Shown: piece by piece, positions 47,647-55,960 of the stretch
How positions within the stretch are numbered: the first letter of the stretch is position 1
Layout: the number at the start of each line of letters is the position of its first letter
Assembly (NCBI GenBank): GCA_963805985.1
Contig: CAWDWG010000008.1
Location: 186,001 to 250,000, forward strand
From: Bog-257 sp963805985
GTDB taxonomy: Bacteria > Acidobacteriota > Terriglobia > Terriglobales > Acidobacteriaceae
DNA length: 64,000 nucleotides
Direction: 5' to 3'
Program-made: the position numbers and the translations under genes
Notes under the pieces: model-generated
The model's input: only the letters and a program-made list of their open reading frames with translations
Databases searched by the model: none
What the model was told of the DNA's origin: nothing

Positions 47647-48438
47647 ATGCCTGCTGAACGCCTCCAAAAGATCATCGCGGCTGCCGGAATCGCCTCACGG
47701 CGCAAGGCCGAGGAACTCATCACCGGCGGCCTGGTTTCGGTCAACGGACAAATCGTCACCGAGCTTGGCAGCAAGGCCGATCTCGAGCACGACCACATCA
47801 AGGTCAATGGCAAGCTGCTTGGCGGGCCGGAACGCCACATTTATCTTCTGCTTCATAAGCCCAAAGGCTACGTGACTACGGTGACCGATCCGGAGGGCCG
47901 GCCCACGGTGCTGGATCTGGTGCGCGGCGTGGGAGCGCGGGTGTATCCGGTGGGGCGGCTCGACTACCTGAGCGAAGGCTTGCTGCTGCTGACCAACGAC
48001 GGCGAGTTGGCGCAGAAGCTGACGCACGCCTCGTCCCATGTATCGAAGACATATCTGGTAAAGATCAGCGGCAAGCCGGCGGAGGAGCAGATCGAGAAGC
48101 TGCGCCGCGGTATTGCGCTTCCGGCCGAACGTTCGCGGCTGAAGGCGCGCCCCGATGTTGAGGCCAAGCCGATGCAGCGCCGGCGATCGGAAGCGGTCAA
48201 GACGGCTCCGGCGCGGATTCGCGTTATACGCGAGGCGACGAATCCGTGGTACGAGGTGACGCTGACGGAAGGGCGCAACCGGCAAATCCGCCGCATGTTC
48301 GAAGAGATCGGCCATCATGTCGAGAAGATCAGACGTGTGCGTTATGGGCCGTTGGAGCTGGATGTGGAGCCGGGAAAGTTCAGGCATTTGAGCGGAAGGG
48401 AAGTGGGGCAGCTGAAGAAGGCAGCAGTCAGCCATTAG
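47647..48438 (+). CDS. rluB: 23S rRNA/16S rRNA pseudouridine synthase (RluB/RsuA family)
   Basis: A 263-residue pseudouridine synthase. An S4 RNA-binding domain (RLQKIIAAAGIASRRKAEEL; GGLVSVNGQIVTELGSK) precedes the catalytic domain with VGRLDYLSEGLLLLTNDG, where Asp106 is the nucleophile. KPKGYVTTVTDPEGRPTVLDL and EGRNRQIRRMFEEIGHHV are the other conserved parts. It modifies a uridine in 23S rRNA if the RluB role holds; RluB and related enzymes cannot be told apart with certainty. The last codons (AVSH, stop) overlap a heptamer array. Confidence 0.9.
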   Translation: MPAERLQKIIAAAGIASRRKAEELITGGLVSVNGQIVTELGSKADLEHDHIKVNGKLLGGPERHIYLLLHKPKGYVTTVTDPEGRPTVLDLVRGVGARVYPVGRLDYLSEGLLLLTNDGELAQKLTHASSHVSKTYLVKISGKPAEEQIEKLRRGIALPAERSRLKARPDVEAKPMQRRRSEAVKTAPARIRVIREATNPWYEVTLTEGRNRQIRRMFEEIGHHVEKIRRVRYGPLELDVEPGKFRHLSGREVGQLKKAAVSH

Positions 48439-48561
48439 CAGTTAGCACTTAGCATTTGGCCAAAGCTGGAAAACTTAAGCGATACGAACAACACGAATAC
48501 GAACCGCGAACAGCCAATGGCTAAGAGCCTTGCTAAGTGCTAATTGCTAATGTGCCAACTG
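48426..48561. repeat. Heptamer array G (rluB-hisC gap)
   Basis: The left arm has five units ending in AGC or GGC (CATTAGC, AGTTAGC, ACTTAGC; 48426-48460). It encodes the last two amino acids and the stop of rluB. The right arm (48513-48559) has GCTAAGT, GCTAATT and GCTAATG in phase, with one one-base slip near 48532. A 22-base block is complementary between arms with one mismatch. The array ends about 20 bases before the hisC start. Confidence 0.87.
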
Positions 48562-48577
48562 CCGCTTTGGAGATCGA

Positions 48578-49712
48578 ATGACGGATTTCGGCAAGCTGGT
48601 TCCAGATCACCTGAAGAAGCTGGACATTTACAAGCCAGGCAAACTGCTGCGGCAGGCGGAATGGGAGACCGGCGTGCGTTGCATCAAGCTAGCCTCGAAT
48701 GAAAGTCCTCTTGGGCCGTCGCCGCTTGGCGATTGAAGCGGTGAAGACCGCAGCTGCCGACTTCCACTTTTATCCCGACAACGGAGTAGTGGAGCTGACG
48801 GCGCGGCTGGCCGAGATCCACGAAGTCGAGCCCAGTCAGGTCCTGGTGACAGCCGGCGGCACAACCTTGCTCGACCTGGTTGCGCGCACTCTGCTCGGGC
48901 CGGGCCTGAATGCGGTGACCAGCAAACTCTCGTTCATCGTTTATCCCATCGTCACGCAAGCAGCGGGAGCGCACCTGATCGAAGTGCCGACACTGAACGA
49001 TGGATACGATCTCGAAGGCATTCTGCGCGCGGTCGATGGCAATACTCGCGTGGTGTATATCGCGAATCCCAACAATCCCACGGGAACGGTGCTGGATGCG
49101 AATGCGATCGACCGGTTCCTCGATCGCCTGCCGCCGCACGTGATCACGGTGCTCGACGAAGCCTATTACGACTTTGCCAGCTACTTCGCCGCGCAACGCG
49201 GGCTCGAGTATTCGCACTCGCTGGATTATGTGCGGGCGAGGCGGCCGGTGATTGTGCTGCGAACGTTCTCTAAGGCCCACGGCCTGGCTGGGCTGCGCGT
49301 CGGTTATGGAGTCGGGCCGGCCGAGCTGATGGGATATCTGGCGCGCATGAAGCCGGCGTTCATGGTTTCCTCGCTGGCTGAGGCCGCAGCGCTGGCTGCC
49401 CTCGCCGATGAAGATCATTTGCGGCGAGCGGTGGAGAATAACGCTGCGGGAGCCGAGTTGCTGATCCCGGCGATTGCCGCGACCGGCATTCGAGTGATTC
49501 CGACATGGGCGAACTTCCTGTTCTGTCATGTCGGAGAAGAGGCTGCTCAGCTGTGCCGGCTGCTGGAGGAGGACGGAGTGATTGTGCGTCCCATGACCGG
49601 GCCGTGGCGCGCGCCTGACGCCTTCCGCGTCACTATCGGCACGCCCGAGCACAACCAGCAATTCCTCGGCGCGCTGAAGCGGGCTCAAGCGCGCGTGCTG
49701 CAGATGAAATGA
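48578..49712 (+). pseudogene. hisC: Histidinol-phosphate aminotransferase, frameshifted
   Basis: The ATG at 48578 starts a normal HisC N-terminus (LVPDHLKKLDIYKPGK, IKLASNESPLGPSP), but the frame ends at 48735. The rest, from LAIEAVKTAAADFHFYPDN to the end, continues in a +1 frame. Removing one G from the GG at 48729-48730 restores one gene of about 377 residues. PLP-binding features are intact in the second part: NPNNPTGTVL, VLDEAYYDFA, FSKAHGLAGLRVGY with the Schiff-base Lys. The enzyme makes histidinol phosphate in histidine synthesis. No other his genes lie nearby. Confidence 0.85.
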
Positions 49713-49801
49713 ATGGTCAGCAATTTCGCCGTATTGAGTCGCCAGCTAAAATACGCTGGCGTTCTTGTTTTGCGGCGAAGCCGAGATGGGTCGACTTTCC
49801 C

Positions 49802-49841
49802 TTGACAAAGCCCTCCGATACTGTATGCTGTATATGTACAG
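49802..49841 (+). promoter_or_regulatory. Promoter and palindromic operator of the YtrA-like regulator
   Basis: TTGACA (49802-49807) is followed after 16 bases by TATGCT. The palindrome CTGTA-TATG-TACAG (49828-49841) begins within this -10 and ends six bases before the GTG start. Its position would let the regulator block its own transcription. YtrA-type operators often have such TGTA...TACA symmetry. Confidence 0.55.
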
Positions 49842-49847
49842 TACACA

Positions 49848-50240
49848 GTGACCGACAATCTCATATTGCGTATCGACCTCGACTCCCCGGTTCCGGCGTA
49901 CCGGCAGATTGTCGATGGGCTGCGAATTTTGCTGGTGAGCGGCAAGCTCACTCCGGGATGGGAGCTGCCGTCGGTGCGCAGAATGGCGCTGAATCTCGGC
50001 GTCCATTTCAACACGGTTGCCGAGGCGTATCGCACGCTGGCCGACGAAGGCTGGCTGCAGTTGCATCACGGACGCTCGGCCAGAGTTGTCTTTCGCGATG
50101 CGCCCGATCCCACGATGGATCAGATGGACGAGTTCGGCAAGCGCCTGCGTACGCTGATCGCCGAGATGCTGGCCAAAGGGATTCCCGCCGCGACGCTGAC
50201 CGCTGAAATGCGCTCCGCGGCCGAGGGGTTAGAGAAATGA
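49848..50240 (+). CDS. GntR family regulator, YtrA subfamily
   Basis: A 130-residue protein: LILRIDLDSPVPAYRQIVDG, LRILLVSGKLTPGWELPSVR, RRMALNLGVHFNTVAEAYRTL, then LADEGWLQLHHGRSARVVF. This is the GntR winged helix. The short C-terminal part of about 50 residues (helical, no ligand-binding domain) fits the YtrA subfamily. Members usually repress a linked operon of membrane proteins. The GTG start at 49848 follows a promoter and palindrome closely. Its stop overlaps the start of the next gene (ATGA), supporting a shared operon. Confidence 0.88.
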   Translation: MTDNLILRIDLDSPVPAYRQIVDGLRILLVSGKLTPGWELPSVRRMALNLGVHFNTVAEAYRTLADEGWLQLHHGRSARVVFRDAPDPTMDQMDEFGKRLRTLIAEMLAKGIPAATLTAEMRSAAEGLEK

Positions 50241-51256
50241 AAGCCGAAGTTGCGGTTATGCTCGTTCGTGCACGCTGGTATTTGTGGCGGTGATCTTTCA
50301 GTTCATGCCTTTGATAACGCGCCAAGGCGTCTTCTTCAGCGCGACGGTTGATCCCGACTTCCCGCGCAGCGCCGACGGCCGGCGATTGCTGCGCTCCTAT
50401 CGCTGGCAAGTTGCCGTGTGTACGATCGTCGCGATTGTGCTGGCTCTCGTGTTGTTGCCGCTCACGCCAGTTATGGCATGGTTGTGCCGCTGCTGCTGAT
50501 GATCATCGGCTCTACCATCAGCTACTGGCTGAAGTTTCGCCAGGTACACGAGCGCTACGGGCAGCGCCGGCCGGAGATTCGTCAGGCCGATCTCTCCGCT
50601 CGGCCGAGCCGTGAGAGCTTTAACGCGTGGGTTTGGATTCCGCCCTTTGCAGCGTTGGCGTTGACCGCGGCGTATCTGCAGTTGCACTGGAACCTGCTGC
50701 CAGAGCGGTTTCCCGTTCATTGGGGCGCGGATGGCCAGCCCAATCGCTGGTCTTCGCGCGAACCGCTCACCGTCTTCGCTCCGGTTCTGATCGGAGCGGG
50801 CATGAACTGTTCATGCTGTGTCTGGCGTGGCTCTTCTCGCAACTGTCGCGTGCCACCATCATGCGCCGCATCACGGTTCGCCTGCTGGAGGTCCTGCTCT
50901 ATCCGCTGACGTTTACGTTCCTCGTGGTCGCGTTGCTGCCGCTCGGGCTCGTCGTGCCGGTCTGGCTGATTCCCGCAATGATGCTCGCGTGCGTCGCCGG
51001 ATTGATCATCTGGTCCTATCGCCAGATCGTCGCGCCCGCCATCGCCGACGCGGCTCTCGACCCGCAAAGCGATTCCTACTGGAAGGCGGGAATGTTCTAT
51101 TACAACCCGAACGATCCCGCGATCTTCGTGGCCAAGCGCGTCGGCATCGGCTACACGGTGAACTTCGCCAACAAAATGTGCTGGCTGGTGCTGGCGGGAA
51201 TTCTGCTGCTGGGACTTTTACCGGCCGCGCTGGGGATTCTGGCAGCGAAGAGATGA
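50237..51256 (+). pseudogene. DUF1648/DUF5808 membrane protein with three frameshifts
   Basis: The frame starts at ATG 50237 (overlapping the regulator's stop) and can be followed through three changes near 50270, 50470 and 50803, each of the same sign (equal to loss of one base), so the last part returns to the original frame. The joined protein of about 340 residues has several membrane helices, a DUF1648 motif (ERFPVHWGADGQPNRW) and a C-terminal DUF5808 motif (YWKAGMFYYNPNDPAIFVAK and RVGIGYTVNFANK). YtrA-type regulators are often paired with such proteins. No long homopolymers lie at the break points. Confidence 0.75.
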
Positions 51257-51503
51257 GGATTGGCTCGTTGCGTTACTTGCGAAACGGGGATTTTACGCCA
51301 ACGATCATGAATGCGAGGAGAAACAGTCGGTCCCACATGACGTGGGCGCTAACATCTTCCCACACCACATCTCGAGATCTCGGCTACTCTCCGTTCTGAC
51401 ATAACTGGGCGAACGGATAACCTTGGAAGGTCCACCAGTTGTTTACCGAGAGATCCGGCTGACCACCGAAAATATCGGAGGAAAGCGAGATCCTGCAGAT
51501 GAG

Positions 51504-52805
51504 TCACTGCGTAATCTCCCACACGACACCGCCGCCCTGGCCCCCTTCGCTGGCTGTGCCGTACAGATTGCCACTGGAGTCGACAATCACGTTGCTGAGG
51601 GGATAGGCTCCGTCACTACCGCCAGTAAAGTCGTAGAGGTCGGTATAGCTCCAGCTTCCATTGCTGGGAGTCAGCTTGAAGACATTGCCTGCGGCGTGCG
51701 TGCCGTCTGCACAAGTCGTGCCGTACAGATTTCCAGCCCCGTCTATGGTGAGGGTAGCCTCGGGGCCTGAGCCAGTGGAATCCAGTATGGGGATGGCCGG
51801 GCAACTGCCAGGCCCGACGAAGCTGTGAAGTACGGTGATCGTGGTCCAGGAGCCTGGAGGTGACAACTGGAAGATCGTGCCTCCCCCTCCTGTACCTCCG
51901 TAGGTAGCGGCGCCGTAAAGGTTACCGCTTTGGTCAAAGACCAATCCGGCGGTGAGATAAACTCCCTCCATTCCATGTCCAAAGCTGTGCAGAACGCTCT
52001 CCGTGCATCCGGTCGCGCAGGTCAACTGGAAGGCCGTACCCACCCCATCCGGACCACCTTGGTGCGCTGTACCGTACAGGTTGCCGGCGCTGTCGAGGAT
52101 CACTCCGTTCATCGGCCACACTCCGTCATTAAGCTTGAAGGAATGGAGGATGTCCTCTGTCTCATATTTTGGCGCGGGCGTTAACTCATAAACGACGCCA
52201 TAGCCATAGACCCCGCCTCCGAACGTAGTGCCATAAATATTGCCGGCCGGGTCGAAAGCCAGATCGCCGAAGGCTGGTCCTGACCCGTCAGGATCTCCCC
52301 TGAACGAATAAGGCACGGTCTCGATCCATGGACAGAGCGAGGTTGTGCAAGCCCTGGGCTGAGGAGTTAGCCTGAAGACATTGCCGCCGCCGTACGCGCC
52401 CTCGCCGAAAGTCGTGCCGTAGAGCGCCCCGTCCGGGCCGAACACTACTCCGCCGAGCGGCTGGCCGCCGTCGTTGGCTCCGCTAAACTCGTAAAGCGGA
52501 TTGAGGATCCAGCCGCTGCCCCGGTGCTGTAGCTTGTAAACTACTCCGTAGCTGCTGCTGCCACCCTCGTAAGTAGTGCCGTAAAGACTTCCGGCTCTGT
52601 CCATGGTCACGCCTGAGGCTGGATATACCCCGTCCTGGCCGCCCGTGAAATTGTGAAGTATTTGGAACGTTTGTCCGCTCGCAGGCGGCGCAGCGAGATT
52701 GATAAGCAAAACTACGGAGACAGCAAACGGCATCGCCAGCGTTGCATTGAACAGGCTCCAATTCACGCCGAGGGTTGAACTATGAGATCCGGCTTTGCCG
52801 TGCAT
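51504..52805 (-). CDS. Secreted GloVer-repeat (Gloeo_Verruco) protein
   Basis: A 433-residue paralogue of the protein at 12245-13528. A signal peptide (AVSVVLLINLAAPPASGQ) is followed by TFQILHNFTGGQDGVYP and about seven GloVer units, each with a motif like GVTMDRAGSLYGTTYEGG or GVVFGPDGALYGTTF. Two Cys-containing loops (PRACTTSLCPWIET; FQLTCATGCTES) have counterparts in the other copy or its relatives. AGGAG lies eight bases before the ATG. A beta-propeller fold is probable; no function is known. Confidence 0.85.
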   Translation of the reverse strand: MHGKAGSHSSTLGVNWSLFNATLAMPFAVSVVLLINLAAPPASGQTFQILHNFTGGQDGVYPASGVTMDRAGSLYGTTYEGGSSSYGVVYKLQHRGSGWILNPLYEFSGANDGGQPLGGVVFGPDGALYGTTFGEGAYGGGNVFRLTPQPRACTTSLCPWIETVPYSFRGDPDGSGPAFGDLAFDPAGNIYGTTFGGGVYGYGVVYELTPAPKYETEDILHSFKLNDGVWPMNGVILDSAGNLYGTAHQGGPDGVGTAFQLTCATGCTESVLHSFGHGMEGVYLTAGLVFDQSGNLYGAATYGGTGGGGTIFQLSPPGSWTTITVLHSFVGPGSCPAIPILDSTGSGPEATLTIDGAGNLYGTTCADGTHAAGNVFKLTPSNGSWSYTDLYDFTGGSDGAYPLSNVIVDSSGNLYGTASEGGQGGGVVWEITQ

Positions 52806-53124
52806 GGCTCATCTCCTGCGGCTCTGAAACTGGGAAAGGCAAGAATCGAAGGTTTCACTTCACGGCCCGGGAAAAATGAGAGTCGGCCAGGGGGGCCATC
52901 AATCCGTGCCAACCCAACACAATTTGATAATGGTCAGGAGCATTTTGTCAGTGACTTTTGCCGCGACCGGTAGTGACGAACCGAAGCAAGCTGACGAGCG
53001 GAATCTTAGTTGACGTTATCAGGCATTATCGTAACTTATCCGGCCATCGTTGGTGTAATCAGGCCGATGCGATCACAGTCACGCATCTATCCGGGCCCGT
53101 GGGCGGCAACTTGAACCCAAGCTT
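52806..53124. other. Intergenic region between the ROK and GloVer genes
   Basis: The 319 bases hold no recognised gene, RNA or clear repeat. They should contain the promoter for the GloVer gene on the minus strand, which was not identified. Confidence 0.35.
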
Positions 53125-54153
53125 CTAGGTAGGCTTCGCCGAACTGCGCATCGACTCCGTTTGCGCCGTCGGCGCCAGCATCGGCAATCGCGCCGCGCCG
53201 TACAATCCCGCGTCGCTGCCCATCAGCGCGATCGTCACCACCGTGTGCTTTTCGCCTTTCTCCACCTTGTCCGGCGCCGTGATGGAGTAGATAAACGATC
53301 GTACCTTCAACTCCTGGAACATGGTCGGAGCGAACGCGTCCCACGCGCTGCACACTCCGCCGCCGATCACGTACATCGGCAGATTCAGCGCGTTGATCAT
53401 CGAGCCGATGCCGATGGCGAGCGCGCGCCCGACGCGCTGATAAATCTTCTGCGCCGAGGCATGACCCTGAATCGCCATCTGGTAGATGCCGCGCGACGTG
53501 AACTCAACATTGCCGCGCGCCGAATCGGCCAGGTCCGGAGCCTCGCCACTCTCGATTGCCTCGCGAGCCATGCGCACGATCGCCGTCGCCGAAGCGTACT
53601 GCTCGAGGCATCCGCGACTGCCGCAGCCGCAAGGATGCCCTTCGGACTCGACATTGAAGTGGCCCAGCTCGCCGGCCATCCCGTTGACGCCGTGCCAGAG
53701 CTGGCCATTCATCACGATGCCGCCGCCCACTCCCGTGCCCAGCGTGTACATCGCCATGTGATCGGTGTTGCGGCCCGCGCCCAGCCACTTCTCGCCCATC
53801 GCCGCGGCGTTCGCGTCGTTCTCCAGAACGACGTTCGTCCCCAGCCGCTTCTCAATCTCCTGTCGCACCGGAAACCCCGCCCAGTCCTGCAGGTTCGGAG
53901 AGCGCTCGATGATTCCGGTGTCCATGTTGATGAATCCCGGCACCCCGATGCCGATGCCGCAAAGATCACCTGAGCTGCGATGCTTCGCCATCAGCGACTG
54001 AATGGCTTCGACCATCTCGCGGATGACGTGATCTCGGCCCAGCTGCACTTCGGTTCCGGTCGTCACCTTCTCGATCATCTTGCCTTCGCCGCTGACCGCC
54101 GCGATGCGCAGGTTCGTTCCGCCAAGATCGACTGCTATGGAGTAAATGCTCAT
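53125..54153 (-). CDS. ROK family glucokinase-like sugar kinase
   Basis: A 342-residue ROK protein: YSIAVDLGGTNLRIAAVS (phosphate-1 motif), GIGVPGFINMDTG, VVLENDANAAAMGEKWLG with catalytic Asp113, LGTGVGGGIVMNGQLWHG, the zinc motif GELGHFNVES (His165) and CGCGSRGCLEQYAS (Cys175, Cys177, Cys182). It has no HTH, so it is a kinase, not a repressor. It most likely phosphorylates glucose or a related hexose with ATP. The gap to the next gene is a heptamer array. Confidence 0.9.
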   Translation of the reverse strand: MSIYSIAVDLGGTNLRIAAVSGEGKMIEKVTTGTEVQLGRDHVIREMVEAIQSLMAKHRSSGDLCGIGIGVPGFINMDTGIIERSPNLQDWAGFPVRQEIEKRLGTNVVLENDANAAAMGEKWLGAGRNTDHMAMYTLGTGVGGGIVMNGQLWHGVNGMAGELGHFNVESEGHPCGCGSRGCLEQYASATAIVRMAREAIESGEAPDLADSARGNVEFTSRGIYQMAIQGHASAQKIYQRVGRALAIGIGSMINALNLPMYVIGGGVCSAWDAFAPTMFQELKVRSFIYSITAPDKVEKGEKHTVVTIALMGSDAGLYGAARLPMLAPTAQTESMRSSAKPT

Positions 54154-54163
54154 ATGCCCTCGG

Positions 54164-54289
54164 AATTAGCTATTAGCCATTAGCTTTTAGCTCTTAGCAA
54201 TCACAGCCATATGCGAACGCCGACCGATTGCTAAAAGCTAAGAGCTAAAAGCTAAGAGCTAAAAGCTAAAAGCTAAGAGCTAAGAGCTA
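54164..54289. repeat. Heptamer array H (fpg-ROK gap)
   Basis: The right arm (54231-54286) has eight perfect units of CTAAAAG or CTAAGAG, differing only at the fifth base. The left arm (54164-54198) has five TNTTAGC-type units. The arms begin pairing at GATTGCTAA and match over 37 bases with five mismatches, leaving a loop of about 23 bases. The fpg stop codon (TAG on the minus strand, 54287-54289) directly continues the right arm. The left arm ends ten bases from the ROK start. Confidence 0.93.
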
Positions 54290-55135
54290 CTTCTGACAAT
54301 GCGGGCAGTAATGACTGCTGCGTCCTGCGATGATAACCCGCTTGATGGGAGTTTTGCAGACCAAACACGGCTTTCCTTCGCGTCCGTAAACCCTATGTTT
54401 CAATTGGAAGAATCCGGCACGCCCTTCGGCGTCGACATAATCGTTGATCGACGACCCGCCCAGCTTGATCGCCTGCCTCAGCACTGCGAGCAATCCCGTG
54501 TGCAGCTTCTGCAACTCGGCATGCGTCAACGACGAGGCTCTTCGTCGGGGCCTGACCTTCGCGCGAAACAGCGCTTCGTCGGCATAGATGTTGCCAACGC
54601 CGCTCAGTATCTTCTGATTCAGCAACGCGCTCTTGATCGGTGTCTTGCGATGGCGAAACAGGTTGATGAAGTCATCGATCGTGGCTTGCAGCGGCTCATC
54701 GCCGGGAGCCGCGAAGCCGGAGCCATCGCCCGATTCGATCCGCACCACCGCCAGTCGCCCAAAGCGCCGCGGATCGACAAACCGCAGCTCACGTCCCGAA
54801 GCCAGCTTCAACACGGCGTGAGTGTGCTTTGCGGTTTCCGTCGAAGGAGAAGCGATCAGCAACTGCCCGGTCATTCCCAGATGCACGATCCACTGCGCGC
54901 GAGAGGGAGCCCCGTTCTTTCCGCCGCGCTTGCTGGCCTCGAGATCAAAGACAATATGCTTTCCGACCCGTCGCACGCGCGCGATCCGCGAATGCTCGAG
55001 AACGGATGAGATTTCCGTCGCCGGTGATTTCAGCGGCTCCGGCTTCGATCCCAGCCAGACCGACTCGATGGTTTCGCCCGCGATATTCTTATCCAGCCCA
55101 CGCGCAACGGTTTCGACTTCAGGCAACTCAGGCAT
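54287..55135 (-). CDS. fpg: Formamidopyrimidine-DNA glycosylase (MutM)
   Basis: A 282-residue base-excision repair enzyme for oxidised purines such as 8-oxoguanine. The N-terminal MPELPEVETVARGL supplies the catalytic Pro and Glu after Met removal. GKHIVFDLE has the conserved Lys, and LLNQKILSGVGNIYADEALF is the helix-two-turn-helix. The C-terminal zinc finger is complete (CLVCKTPIKRVIIAGRSSHY, then CPHCQ). Length is typical. The stop codon belongs to a heptamer array. Confidence 0.96.
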   Translation of the reverse strand: MPELPEVETVARGLDKNIAGETIESVWLGSKPEPLKSPATEISSVLEHSRIARVRRVGKHIVFDLEASKRGGKNGAPSRAQWIVHLGMTGQLLIASPSTETAKHTHAVLKLASGRELRFVDPRRFGRLAVVRIESGDGSGFAAPGDEPLQATIDDFINLFRHRKTPIKSALLNQKILSGVGNIYADEALFRAKVRPRRRASSLTHAELQKLHTGLLAVLRQAIKLGGSSINDYVDAEGRAGFFQLKHRVYGREGKPCLVCKTPIKRVIIAGRSSHYCPHCQK

Positions 55136-55159
55136 GATGACCAGTGTAAGGCACGGAAC

Positions 55160-55275
55160 GCTGTTAGCTTTTAGCCCTTAGCTAGCTCTTAGCGCTCAGT
55201 TCTTCACATTTCGCCGGAGAACGTTTTTTGTTGGAGCCCCGAGCTGGCTAAGGGCTAAAGGCTAAGAGCTAAAAG
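55160..55275. repeat. Heptamer array I (divergent fpg-pilin gap)
   Basis: The left arm has units like GCTTTTA and GCCCTTA (55160-55198), with a four-base slip at 55181. The right arm (55248-55275) has CTAAGGG, CTAAAGG, CTAAGAG, CTAAAAG. A 26-base block is complementary with three mismatches. Unlike the other arrays it lies in a divergent promoter region. Confidence 0.87.
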
Positions 55276-55334
55276 CCAGTCACGAAACTCGATACCCTTT
55301 CCCTGCTTCAACCGTCCAACCACAGACTGGCCCT

Positions 55335-55363
55335 TTGACATCGCCTCGCGACTGAAGAATAAT
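55335..55363 (+). promoter_or_regulatory. Sigma-70-like promoter for the pilin gene
   Basis: TTGACA (55335-55340) and AATAAT (55358-55363) are separated by an optimal 17 bases. The leader would be about 115 bases. Confidence 0.6.
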
Positions 55364-55483
55364 CTGCTTGTCGGCTCCGGCGTTGCCGCAGTTCACCTTT
55401 CCTGTGTTGATTCCAGATCGCGAATCCTGCGGACGGCCAGAGTTACCAGCATCGAGGCGAGCTGGCAAAGAATGAGGTTTGAT

Positions 55484-55960
55484 ATGCGCACACGTAGGCG
55501 ACAGCGCGGTTTCACCCTGATCGAACTCCTGATCGTCGTCACCATCATTTTGATTATCGCGGCGTTCACCATCCCCAAGCTGACCAAGTCGACCATCCCG
55601 GCCCACGAGGCCTCGGCCATCGCCAGCATTAAGGCGATCAATGAAGCCGAGATGATCTATGCCAGCAGCCATCCTGACGTAGGATTCACGCCGGATCTGC
55701 AGATGCTGGGCGGCACGGCTGGAAGCGGCGGCGAGCAGACCATCGATAATCCTCTGGCCAACGGGCGCAAGAGCGGTTACACCTTCACCTACACTCCGGG
55801 TGAGAAGGTGAACAATGCGGTCCGTTCGTACTCGATTACCGCAGTACCGGATCAGGTGGGTACCACTGGGCAGCGCCGCTTCTTCTCCGATGAGTCCGGA
55901 GACATCCACTACAACGCCGACGGAACGGCGGACGCCAGCAGTCCCACCATCAGCAATTGA
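55484..55960 (+). CDS. Type IV pilin-like protein (prepilin)
   Basis: A 158-residue prepilin. A short basic leader (MRTRRRQRG) ends at the prepilin-peptidase site, Gly9 before Phe10, followed by FTLIELLIVVTIILIIAAFTIP, with Glu at mature position 5. The globular part has helix AIASIKAINEAEMIYASSHP and a Gly/Ser-rich beta part. No C-terminal Cys pair is present. It may be a major or minor pilin or a pseudopilin. The ATG at 55484 is favoured because GAGG lies six bases upstream; an ATG four codons earlier overlaps that site. It opens the lolA-pilC-pilB-pilMNOP region. Confidence 0.88.
   Translation: MRTRRRQRGFTLIELLIVVTIILIIAAFTIPKLTKSTIPAHEASAIASIKAINEAEMIYASSHPDVGFTPDLQMLGGTAGSGGEQTIDNPLANGRKSGYTFTYTPGEKVNNAVRSYSITAVPDQVGTTGQRRFFSDESGDIHYNADGTADASSPTISN

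Noticed and set aside
54164..54289. The heptamer arrays as a CRISPR array
   Set aside because: Units are 7 bases and contiguous, with no spacers of 30-40 bases and no cas genes nearby.
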